This document shows positions 41,237 to 49,246 of a stretch of 64,000 nucleotides of DNA, in pieces. A model generated the notes under the pieces. That model was given only the letters and a program-made list of their open reading frames with translations, had not been told where the DNA came from and searched no databases. Position 1 is the stretch's first letter, and each line of letters starts with the position of its first letter. The position numbers and the translations under genes were made by a program. The stretch spans positions 3,364,835-3,428,834 of the forward strand of contig OX638352.1 in the NCBI GenBank assembly GCA_951813545.1, read 5' to 3'. The stretch is from an uncultured Poribacteria bacterium. GTDB taxonomy: Bacteria > Poribacteria > WGA-4E > WGA-3G.

Positions 41237-41962
41237 TTAAAAACTGTGCTTGAGAGTTGCCCATGTTGTCGCCAGTTTACCAGTAGGCTCAACTGGTGTG
41301 AGGCCACCCAACGGTGCAGCGTTTTCAAACATATCGTCATCCGGCGCGAAATCTGTTGTAGAAATCAGAATGACATCCATCAAAGTCTCTTTTTTGGTGT
41401 CTGCTTCCCGTGGGACGATACGCATGGTGTTTTCGCCTGCGACTAATTGCGTCGGAGATTTGGTTGTATTATCTCTACCAGTACCCCACGCCCAATTGCC
41501 GGGTGTATCAATAATCAGCCCTTCTCCCTCATGGTCGTCACTGTTAAGAACAACGAACCATGACTGCCCACCACCTCGGGTGTCTCCGACGCGGCAGTAA
41601 ATAAACGCGTCCCCGGTTTCAGGACTATCAAAATTATATGCCATAGACGCGCTGCCGACACTACCAGCGAGAGCGATAATCACATCATCACCTATCGCGG
41701 GACCACCGATATCTGAGCCGTCGCGTTCCGCTTTCGCTTTACCAGCCAAAAAGTCTTGTGCCAAGGAATCATCTTTGCCGAGTTTGAAGGTGTCTTCTCC
41801 CTCGCGATTACTCGGTTCTGTACCTACGTCAATCCAGATTTGCCAGCCACCTTCCAACTCAGACACTCGAGTTCCTGCTGGAACTTGAATTACCAATACA
41901 AACATCACAATTAGACTCACTACACATCCGAAAATTAGGGTTGAGAGATGCCTCTTTTTCAC
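41237..41962 (-). CDS. exported carbohydrate-binding-like protein with C-terminal KLxxxW tag (paralogue B)
   Basis: 241 residues. Signal peptide (LIFGCVVSLIVMFVLVIQVPAG), then ELEGGWQIWIDVG, DAFIYCRVGDTRGGGQSWFV and NTMRIVPREADTKKETLMDV align with paralogue A at roughly 40 percent identity by eye. An extra stretch (about residues 55-95) is specific to this copy. The end, VEPTGKLATTWATLKHSF, is the clearest form of the shared C-terminal motif. It is probably surface-exposed or outer-membrane associated; ligand unknown. Confidence 0.7.
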   Translation of the reverse strand: MKKRHLSTLIFGCVVSLIVMFVLVIQVPAGTRVSELEGGWQIWIDVGTEPSNREGEDTFKLGKDDSLAQDFLAGKAKAERDGSDIGGPAIGDDVIIALAGSVGSASMAYNFDSPETGDAFIYCRVGDTRGGGQSWFVVLNSDDHEGEGLIIDTPGNWAWGTGRDNTTKSPTQLVAGENTMRIVPREADTKKETLMDVILISTTDFAPDDDMFENAAPLGGLTPVEPTGKLATTWATLKHSF

Positions 41963-42120
41963 GGTCTTCCTCCGAAAATTAAAAGGTTGAAGATTTGCAA
42001 TAGAAATGTTGTCAGCAGATTGAAGCCAAAACCTTCTATCCAGCTCCGCTATTGCACGTACAGATTGCCGTGATTATATCATATTTAGGGGGAAAAATGT
42101 CAAATTTATTTTTAGATGGG

Positions 42121-42141
42121 GGCGAGGTTGGAAACCTCGCC
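42121..42141. repeat. GGCGAGGTT palindrome
   Basis: 9-bp perfect stem (GGCGAGGTT/AACCTCGCC) with loop GGA. Related palindromes occur at 6359-6379 and 46455-46475. A similar, slightly imperfect one (GGTGCG...CGCACC) lies at 42169-42189. Confidence 0.5.
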
Positions 42142-42216
42142 AGCAAGGGAAGGTGTTTTTGTTGCACCGGTGCGTTTGGAAACCGCACCTACCTTGGTCG
42201 GGAAATGATCACGCCT

Positions 42217-43479
42217 TTACTCACGCACCTGACCGTCTCCGTAGACGACATACTTGTAAGTCGTTAATCCTTCAAGCCCCATCGGACCGCGGGAGTGGAG
42301 TTTCTGAGTGCTAATCCCGACCTCAGCACCTAATCCAAATTCATAGCCGTCGGTAAAGACAGTGCTGGCGTTGACATAGACTGCTGCCGAGTCCACCTCT
42401 TTGAGAAAACGCTGCGATGCGCTATAACTTTCGGTGATAATCGCGTCTGAGTGATGCGAACCGTATACTTCTATGTGTTCAATCGCTGTGTCTATGTCGT
42501 CCACCACGCGAACGGATAGAATATAGTCGAGGTATTCTGTGCGCCAATCTTCTTCGGTAGCTGGTTTAGCAGTGGGATAAATCTGCTGTGTCCGTTCACA
42601 TCCGCGGATTTCGACATCCGCGCCCTGCAACTTATCACAGAAAGTGGGAAGGAATTTCTCGGCAGTATCCGTATGGACAAGGAGCGTCTCTACAGCGTTG
42701 CACACAGCAACTTTGTAGCCAACTTTCGCATTCATACAAATCTTCGTTGCCATATCGAGGTCGGCGGCTTCGTCAACATAGATATGACAGATGCCATCAG
42801 CATGCCCCAAAACAGGGACATCGGACTCTTTCATCAAAAACTGGACAAACTCATTACTACCGCGTGGAATGACGAGATCGACATATTCTGGTAGACGGAT
42901 GAGTTCGTAAACCGCTTGTCGGTCAGTCGTGTTAACGAACTGGATGGCATCAGGAACACCTTCTGCCGCAGCAGTGTTGCTGAGGATATCCGCAAGTGTC
43001 GCGTTGGAGTTAATCGCTTCGGAGCCGCCCCGGAGGATAACCCCGTTTCCAGATTTGATGCAGAGTGCTGATACCTCCACAGTCACGTCCGGTCGCGACT
43101 CGTAAACGACACCGACGACACCAATAGGCACACGGACTGTGCCTATTTTGAGTCCATTCGGACGCTCGCCCATACTGATGACCGCGCCAATCGGATCGGG
43201 AAGTGCAGCGACCTGACGGAGATTGTCTACCATCCGTTCGATTTTCTTGTCATCTAACAAGAGGCGTTGCATGAGTGGCGCAGGAGTTCCGGTCTTTTCG
43301 CCGTTTTCGAGATCAATGCGATTCGCCGCCTGAATTTCATCTTTGGAGTTCTGCAAACTCTCAGCCATCGCTAAAAGGGCACGGTTTCGGACATCGGCGG
43401 AGCTTCGCGATAAAATCCGCATCGCAGATTTTGCTTTTTGCGCCTGTGATTGGATCAGTTCTTGGATGTTTCCGTTCAT
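42217..43479 (-). CDS. proA: glutamate-5-semialdehyde dehydrogenase (gamma-glutamyl phosphate reductase)
   Basis: 420 residues, full length. GVVGVVYESRPDVTVEVSALC, VILRGGSEAINSN and the catalytic Cys in VAVCNAVETLLVH (about 266-278) are ProA signatures. The end, GAEVGISTQKLHSRGPMGLEGLTTYKY, is also typical. It performs the NADPH-dependent second step of proline synthesis. It is third in the obgE-proB-proA order, with a 222-bp gap from proB holding its own TATAAT element, so it may have an independent start. Confidence 0.96.
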   Translation of the reverse strand: MNGNIQELIQSQAQKAKSAMRILSRSSADVRNRALLAMAESLQNSKDEIQAANRIDLENGEKTGTPAPLMQRLLLDDKKIERMVDNLRQVAALPDPIGAVISMGERPNGLKIGTVRVPIGVVGVVYESRPDVTVEVSALCIKSGNGVILRGGSEAINSNATLADILSNTAAAEGVPDAIQFVNTTDRQAVYELIRLPEYVDLVIPRGSNEFVQFLMKESDVPVLGHADGICHIYVDEAADLDMATKICMNAKVGYKVAVCNAVETLLVHTDTAEKFLPTFCDKLQGADVEIRGCERTQQIYPTAKPATEEDWRTEYLDYILSVRVVDDIDTAIEHIEVYGSHHSDAIITESYSASQRFLKEVDSAAVYVNASTVFTDGYEFGLGAEVGISTQKLHSRGPMGLEGLTTYKYVVYGDGQVRE

Positions 43480-43501
43480 TTTTTAATTATACCTTGCGGT
43501 T
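43475..43501 (-). promoter_or_regulatory. 27-nt start-site element with TATAAT, copy at proA
   Basis: Identical on the minus strand to 32956-32982 at the LLM gene. TATAAT lies 6 nt before the proA ATG. Sequences further upstream differ. Confidence 0.55.
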
Positions 43502-43701
43502 CGGTCAGGTGGGTTTGGATATTTCATGTTCCTTTCCGTATATCCGCCTGCGCCGTTGTTGCAGGCTGCGTTTTTGATTTTTTCATTATTCCTTTAAAAA
43601 GTTGTAATGAAAACGGGTGTTGGTATTCTAACATACAGATTGAAAAATTTTCAAGACGGTTTAAAAATTCAATGTTTACCGGTCGTGTTTGGAGAACGAT
43701 G

Positions 43702-44865
43702 TCAGTCGAGTAATACCAGATTATCCCGATGTATGATTTCATCGTAATCGCGGTAGCCGAGAATATTCTCAATATCCTTCGTGTGCTTCCCGGCGAGTTT
43801 GGCAGTCTCTACGGCATTATAGTTCACCAAACCGCGTGCGAATTCCGCTCCGTTTTCGGTGAGACAGGAAACCGTGTCACTATAATCAAAATCACCTTCA
43901 ACGCGTCGGATACCCGCGGGCAATAGGCTTTTTCCGCCTTGTACGAGTGCAGCCCGTGCCCCGTTATCTACAAAGAGTTTGCCCTTAGGAGGGCGCGAAT
44001 AGGCGATCCACCGTTTTCGTCCAGAGATACGCGACTGTGGAAGGAACAACGTTCCGAGAAGTTCGCCCTTCAAGAGTCTTGTTATGACAAGCGGCTCTCT
44101 CCCGTGTGCCAACGCCATCATCTCTCCTGACCCGGTGACGATATCGGCGGCTCGCAACTTCGTCACCATTCCACCAGTGCCGCCCGTTGTACCAGCCTGA
44201 CCGGCGGCTTTCCATATCTCTTCTGAAATAGATGTAACAGTGTGAATCAATTCTGGGTTTGGACTGTGTCTTGGGTCTGCAGTATAAAATCCCGCCTGAT
44301 CTGAGAGGATAACGAGAAGCTGTGCTTGGACGAGGTTGGTAACATAAGCAGAAAGGGTATCGTTATCACCAACCCTAATTTCGTCAACTGCGACGGTGTC
44401 GTTTTCGTTGACAATTGGAATCACACCGAAATGGAGAAGGGCGCGCATTGTGTCATTCATGCGGGTGTAACGTTCCCGATTGGAGAAATCGTCGCGTGTA
44501 AGCAGCACACTCGCGGCGCGTTGTCCATAGTTTGAAAACCGTTCCTCGTAAGCTGCCATCAATCGAATCTGTCCGACCGCAGCGGCAGCCTGTAGATGTG
44601 GTAGAATATTCGGACGCTGCTTCAAACCGAGTTGGGGCCAGCCCGCGGCAATTGCCCCCGATGTAACAAGGATAACCTCCACACCTTCCTGTTTCACGAG
44701 TGCCAAGTCATGGACAAGCCCATCAAGGGCAGCTTCGTTGAGGTGCGCGCCTTCTGAAATGGTACTGCTACCAACCTTTACAACAATGCGTTTCACGTCT
44801 GACAAACAGGCGCGCTGTTCATCCGGATTGCATTGCTCGCGGGCTATAGGTGAACTCGAATTCAT
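43702..44865 (-). CDS. proB: glutamate 5-kinase
   Basis: About 387 residues: an amino-acid kinase domain (RIVVKVGSSTIS, ILVTSGAIAAGWPQLG, IPIVNENDTVAVDE, GTGGMVTKLRAA) followed by a C-terminal PUA domain (KGKLFVDNGARAALVQGGKS), the long ProB form. It phosphorylates glutamate in the first step of proline synthesis and is usually inhibited by proline. ATG 44865 overlaps the obgE end by 47 nt. A GTG closer to the kinase core is an alternative start. Confidence 0.95.
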   Translation of the reverse strand: MNSSSPIAREQCNPDEQRACLSDVKRIVVKVGSSTISEGAHLNEAALDGLVHDLALVKQEGVEVILVTSGAIAAGWPQLGLKQRPNILPHLQAAAAVGQIRLMAAYEERFSNYGQRAASVLLTRDDFSNRERYTRMNDTMRALLHFGVIPIVNENDTVAVDEIRVGDNDTLSAYVTNLVQAQLLVILSDQAGFYTADPRHSPNPELIHTVTSISEEIWKAAGQAGTTGGTGGMVTKLRAADIVTGSGEMMALAHGREPLVITRLLKGELLGTLFLPQSRISGRKRWIAYSRPPKGKLFVDNGARAALVQGGKSLLPAGIRRVEGDFDYSDTVSCLTENGAEFARGLVNYNAVETAKLAGKHTKDIENILGYRDYDEIIHRDNLVLLD

Positions 44866-46108
44866 CAATCTGAATGGTGTCTCCTTCCACAGCACCTGCG
44901 CGTTCCAGTGCGTTAATCACTCCCATCTTCTTCAGTTTTCGGTACAATAGAATCAGTGCTTGTTCGTTTTCCATATCGGTCATGAGGACAGCACGACGCG
45001 GCTCTGCACCACTGACAATAAAACCCTCCTTGGTCTCAGAGAGTTTAAACCGCTCACGTGGCTCTGGAGGAAATTCCTGTTCAAAGACAATCGTCGTTTC
45101 TGCTTCCTCTCGGGCGCGTGCTTCAAGATATTGTAAGGAACGGTAGGCTTGTTGCATAAGTGAATTCACACCCTCACCCGTAACCGCAGAAATCGGGAAA
45201 ACTTTCCGCTTACTAAAATACGTTTGGACGCGTTCCAAATTCGCTTCAGCCTCCGGCATATCTATCTTGTTTAGGGCAATAATTTGTGGGAGTTTTGTCA
45301 ATAGTTCGTTGTAATGCCCCAGTTCGCGGTTGAGTTGTTCATAGTCCTCAATCGGATCCCGTCCATCTGTTGCACTCAGATCGATGACATGGATTAGCAT
45401 TTTGGTGCGTTCGATGTGGCGCAAGAATTGGTGTCCTAAACCTGCTCCTTTATGCGCGCCCTTTATCAATCCAGGGATGTCTGCAAGTACGAAATTCTGC
45501 TCCCGATTGATGCGGACAACCCCTAAATTCGGGCGGAGTGTGGTGAACGGATAAGCGGCGATTTTCGGGGTCGCGGCAGAGGTTCGCGCCAGCAGTGTCG
45601 ATTTACCTGCATTTGGATAGCCAACCAACCCGATATCGGCGATGAGTTTAACCTCAAGGCTTATCTCGCGTTCTTCTCCGGGTTCACCCTTCTCGGCGAC
45701 GCGCGGTGCCTGAAACGTGCTAGTCTTAAAACGAGCGTTCCCTTTACCACCGATACCCCCGCGTGCAACAACAACGGTTTCATCAGGTTCTGTCAAATCC
45801 GCGAGCAGCTCGGCTGTATCCAAATCTCTGACGATGGTGCCAGCAGGGACCTTAATAACGCGGTCTGTGCCATCGGCACCGTCTCGCTGCTTGCCAGTGC
45901 CGTGTCCACCGTTTTCAGCGACTTGGCGTGGGTTATGACGCAGATCAATAAGCGTGCTCATCCCAAGGGTCGCCGTAAGGACGACGTTTCCACCGGCACC
46001 GCCGTCTCCACCATCGGGACCGCCACGAGGGACATATTTTTCTCGGCGAAAACTGATGCACCCGTTCCCACCGTTGCCTGCTTTCACCTGGATTCTTGCT
46101 GTGTCCAT
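44819..46108 (-). CDS. obgE: Obg/CgtA GTPase
   Basis: 429 residues with all three Obg domains. The Gly-rich Obg fold is KAGNGGNGCISFRREKYVPR, then GGDGGAGG. The G domain has GYPNAGKST, DIPGLIKGAHKG and NKIDMPE. The C-terminal OCT domain is RFKLSETKEGFIVSGAEPRR. It works in 50S ribosome assembly and stress signalling. ATG 46108 starts at MDTARIQVKAG; an upstream GTG three codons earlier is possible. The obgE-proB-proA order is common in bacteria. Confidence 0.96.
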   Translation of the reverse strand: MDTARIQVKAGNGGNGCISFRREKYVPRGGPDGGDGGAGGNVVLTATLGMSTLIDLRHNPRQVAENGGHGTGKQRDGADGTDRVIKVPAGTIVRDLDTAELLADLTEPDETVVVARGGIGGKGNARFKTSTFQAPRVAEKGEPGEEREISLEVKLIADIGLVGYPNAGKSTLLARTSAATPKIAAYPFTTLRPNLGVVRINREQNFVLADIPGLIKGAHKGAGLGHQFLRHIERTKMLIHVIDLSATDGRDPIEDYEQLNRELGHYNELLTKLPQIIALNKIDMPEAEANLERVQTYFSKRKVFPISAVTGEGVNSLMQQAYRSLQYLEARAREEAETTIVFEQEFPPEPRERFKLSETKEGFIVSGAEPRRAVLMTDMENEQALILLYRKLKKMGVINALERAGAVEGDTIQIDEFEFTYSPRAMQSG

Positions 46109-46117
46109 AGACCACAC

Positions 46118-46669
46118 ACCATAGAGGATAAGTGTTGATTTCTAACCGTCTGCTGTATCAACTAAAACACCTTACCGTTCCAATCTTTTGGGCTAAATGT
46201 GCAATAGAAAACCTCACCGTCACGCAGTGAACGTTTCACAATCGTATCCAGTTCAGAACTTTCATTGTTAATTATACCTAACTCTATGACAGTTTGCAAC
46301 CCTACCTCAACATTTTCAGCAGAGCCATTCAGTTTTTGTTTGTATAGATTTTTGGAAATTAAGCGTCGCTATCGGGAGAGTGCTTCTACAGAGGAGGGAG
46401 TGGGTTTGGAAAGATTCATGGCAAAATAGACAATTCCTTGGAAACCAAAAAATTGGCGGGGTTACAAACCTCGCCAGCGAAAAAAGAACAGTCCCGATGT
46501 TTTCTGGATAGTTCCGTTGTGAGAGCAGCACTCATATCTGGGCGACACCGCCTGTAGGAGCGATCTCCTGATCGCGACCGACCGCATACAATCGACAGAA
46601 TATCTAAAACCCAATAGCTTTAAATCTTTCCACTTTGCCCCTCTGCTAATCTACTAACTAATTAGTGCC
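46118..46669. other. 550-bp intergenic region
   Basis: No gene supported. It contains a GGCGGGGTT palindrome (46455-46475) and a GCGATC-TCCT-GATCGC hairpin (about 46560-46580), both of the small-palindrome type scattered through the window. Confidence 0.5.
46455..46475. repeat. GGCGAGGTT-type palindrome
   Basis: GGCGGGGTT, loop ACA, AACCTCGCC (one G-T pair). It is followed by AGCG, as is the copy at 42121 nearly (AGCA). Confidence 0.5.
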
Positions 46670-47691
46670 TTACAAAGGCTGCGATTGGAAGGTAGCTGGT
46701 GGTGCTGTAAATGTGAATGATCCTAAACCTGCAACCGTAACAGTTATTGTATCACCGTCTACTCCCTTATCGTCCATTCCATCATTATTTGGGTCCTTGA
46801 ACGTTTCAATGAAGAACTGAAGGGAATCTCCATCGTCTCCGCTGGTTTGTGCACCGCCCATTATTCTACCTGTAATGTCCTGTCCATTTTTATCTTTCAC
46901 TGTGATTGTAAACCCGCTCTCTTCAACGGTTGTACCTGTACCTGGTGGTCGACCACCATCGTAGAATACCCACACTATCCATCCAATTCTTTCAGTGGTA
47001 TTAGCCGGTTTGACGTAGTGGGCATCAACTTCTTCGGGATCTGCAACCACATCGGTGCCACCATTGTTGCCATTGTTGTCGTTATTACCGTTGTTGCCAC
47101 CATTACCGCCATTACCACCATTGCCGCCATTGCCACCATTACCACCGTTGCCGCCGTTGTTGCCGTTGTTGCCGTTGTTGACATTGTTGACATTGTTTCC
47201 ATTATTGCCGTTATTACCGTTATTGCCATTCTTGCGAGGAACAATACCGTCGTTGTTGCCGCCGTTATTATTACCATCACCACCACTACCGACATCAACT
47301 CAGGGTGGTATAGGGATACCGATGCGTTCTTCCAGTTCAGCTTCCTCTTGCGCTATCAATTGCGCTATAAGTTCGGTGGTATCCATCTCCTTTTCTGCCC
47401 GCAAAAGGAGCCTGTCTTCATAATAGAACTCATAAACGATGCTCCTTTCATGAATGTGGATAATAGGGGCATTCGCACCAGGGCTTCCCGGTTCTCCTTG
47501 GGTCCTTGGGGTCCTCCGGCTCCTGGAATAACCTTTACGCAAATGAAATCAAATCCGTCTTGCAAGCAAGCGGTATCCTCACCAACCGAGTGACGATACC
47601 GGTCTACATTATCAACCGTTAGTGTGGAACCTATATAAGGGTTTTCACATCCAGTGACACTCAGAGACACTATAAAAATTGCCAGGAGCAA
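46670..47691 (-). pseudogene. collagen-like HIH-family lipoprotein gene with three lesions
   Basis: Signal peptide and lipobox LSVTGC, then NPYIGSTLTVDNVDRY and a GGPQGP collagen-like start. A 1-nt deletion near 47505 breaks the frame. The next frame continues GEPGSPGANAPIIHIHERS to RIGIPIPP, where TGA (47300-47302) stops it. The same frame then continues through a long Asn/Gly repeat (NNGNNGNNGG region) into GWIVWVFYDGG and DSLQFFIETFKDPNNDG. The expected ATG after GGAGG is replaced (ATT); only a distant TTG remains. Aligning with 47770-48620 shows the intact layout. Confidence 0.8.
47040..47290 (-). repeat. low-complexity GGN/AAC codon repeat (Asn-Gly tract)
   Basis: Trinucleotide-based repeats encoding NNG and GGN units inside the damaged lipoprotein gene. 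The paralogue has only a short GDQDGDGNNDG at this place, so the tract expanded here. Confidence 0.75.
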
Positions 47692-47769
47692 TTTTTTAAT
47701 TACCTCCGTTCTTATTTTAAATTAACGTCAGTTCGATTTAAACATTTGTCAATCGCTAAATCACCAATT

Positions 47770-48620
47770 TTACAGAGGATTCAGGTGAAACGTAGAATTT
47801 ACGGGTGTTACACCATCCTGACCGTCTGTCATTGTGAATATTGCCTCATGTTGGGGGAATAAACCGATGACGCTAATAACTATTTCATTTAGTTTCGTTA
47901 AAACGAAGAATTGAAGAGCATCTCCGCCGGGACCACCTGCGGTTTGTGCAACTCTCCTTATTACGGGGACCTGATTACCATTCTCATCTTCCTCGTATGA
48001 TGCAGTAAGGTTGTGCACAATGCCACTTTCATCTTTGGTGTGTACTGTGATCTGAAGTCCGGTATCCACATTAAAATTTGTTCCTGCCCCCTCGGGTGTG
48101 TCCCCGAGTCCATCACCATCTGTATCTGGATGGGTTATCCACACGATCCACCCTAATTTTTCGCGTGTATTGACATTACTTGGCTGGGCTGTTGGCACTG
48201 TCGGACCATCGTTGTTGCCGTCACCATCCTGATCGCCTTGTTGTGTCGCTAATGATTCTAAGAGATCAGAGGTGTCTGCTTGCGTCTCTGCGCGGAGAAT
48301 AAGTTTGTCTTCATAATAGAACTCATAAATGATGCTTCTTTCATGAATGTGGATGATTGGAGCGTTCACACCAGGACTTCCTGGTTCCCCTTGGAGTCCT
48401 TGGGGTCCTGTGGGTCCTTGTGGTCCTGTGGGTCCTTGCGGTCCTGGAATAACTTTTATACAGATTGAATCAAATCCATCTTGTAGACATACATTATCTT
48501 CACCAGCACTCTGAAGATATTGGTCCACACGGTCAACCGTTAGCATTGGACCTGTATATGGGATTTCACATCCAATGATACTCAAAGACATTATAAAATT
48601 GCAATGAGCAATTTTTTCAT
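47770..48620 (-). pseudogene. collagen-like HIH-family lipoprotein gene, frameshifted in the signal peptide
   Basis: GGAGG and, 6 nt later, ATG 48620 begin a textbook signal peptide (MKKLLIAI), but one T is missing from a run (four instead of the five in the paralogue). The frame ends at TAA after a few codons. Restoring it gives MKKLLIAIFIMSLSIIGC with lipobox Cys, then PYTGPMLTVDRVDQY, VCLQDGFDSICIKV, four to five Gly-Pro-x triplets, APIIHIHERSIIYEFYYED, and a C-terminal beta domain (GWIVWITHPDTDGDG, DALQFFVLTK). The body is open and intact, so this could be a sequencing error or phase variation. Translation from ATG 48591 would omit most of the signal peptide. Confidence 0.7.
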
Positions 48621-48810
48621 CAACAACCTCCATTCTTACTTTAGTTTGTCTCATTGACAATTCGAATGCCACCAGTCAATGAGACTATAAAAGCAGCCCG
48701 TTCAGCCTTAAGAACTCAAACACACGTTACACAGACACCCCTATCAGACTATGATCTTTCTAAAATTTTTTCAATCTAACCTATACGTTTTAGTCAAACC
48801 TATGTTACTA

Positions 48811-49017
48811 TTAAAGGACCTCAAAACCTACTGTAGTTATTGCCTCTGTGAGATTCGCAGTGGTAACACGCGAGGTATCGAAATGCACCACAGCCTCCGC
48901 TTTGCGCAAATTCACCTTCGCGCGCCGAACACCCGGAAGTTCTTCGAGTGCCTCGGTTACGGTTTTGACGCAATGTTGACAGGACATTCCGCCGATCTTC
49001 AATTTTGTTTTTTCCAT
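48811..49017 (-). CDS. HMA-domain metallochaperone (CopZ-like)
   Basis: 68 residues, a single ferredoxin-like HMA domain with GMSCQHC (C13, C16), VNLRKAEAVVHFD and a C-terminal VGFEVL. It binds soft metals, usually Cu(I), in the cytoplasm. AAAGG lies 9 nt upstream of ATG 49017. It follows the small zinc-ribbon gene by 4 nt and precedes the lipoprotein genes, the same order as in the broken 37-kb locus, where the HMA is fused to the lipoprotein. No copper ATPase is encoded nearby. Confidence 0.85.
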   Translation of the reverse strand: MEKTKLKIGGMSCQHCVKTVTEALEELPGVRRAKVNLRKAEAVVHFDTSRVTTANLTEAITTVGFEVL

Positions 49018-49021
49018 AATG

Positions 49022-49201
49022 TTATGCCTTTGTTGGAAAAGTGCGACCACACGCCGGACATCTCGATGTGTGTGTCCGGATCGCCAGTCCACACTCAGGA
49101 CAAATCCGTTTCGTTCGAGTGCGTTCAACAAGACGTGATACGATGACGATTCCTAAAAAAAGGATAATAAGAAAGGTAACTTCCCAAAAACCGATAGACA
49201 C
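49022..49201 (-). CDS. small membrane protein with C-terminal zinc ribbon, GTG start
   Basis: 59 residues starting at GTG 49201, with GGAG 8 nt upstream; an in-frame TAA two codons before the GTG rules out a longer form. One membrane helix (FWEVTFLIILFLGIVIV) is followed by a basic stretch (ERTRTKR) and a four-Cys ribbon C-P-E-C-G-x8-C-P-A-C-G. The stop is 4 nt before the HMA start codon, so the two are co-translated. A possible role in metal handling or membrane-linked zinc sensing is inference from the partner. Confidence 0.7.
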   Translation of the reverse strand: MSIGFWEVTFLIILFLGIVIVSRLVERTRTKRICPECGLAIRTHTSRCPACGRTFPTKA

Positions 49202-49246
49202 ACCTTAATCTCCGCCGACTTCTACTTTAAATTATGGACTTGTGAG

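Noticed and set aside
42052..42267. 71-codon plus-strand frame
   Set aside because: It contains two intergenic palindromes and overlaps the end of proA; not protein-like.
47040..47290. Possible CRISPR-like repeat array
   Set aside because: The repeats are trinucleotide codon runs with no unique spacers and no constant unit of 23-47 nt.
47055..47423. Long Leu/Pro-rich plus-strand open frame
   Set aside because: It is the antisense of the Asn/Gly codon repeat in the minus-strand lipoprotein gene; composition is purely a by-product of the trinucleotide repeat.
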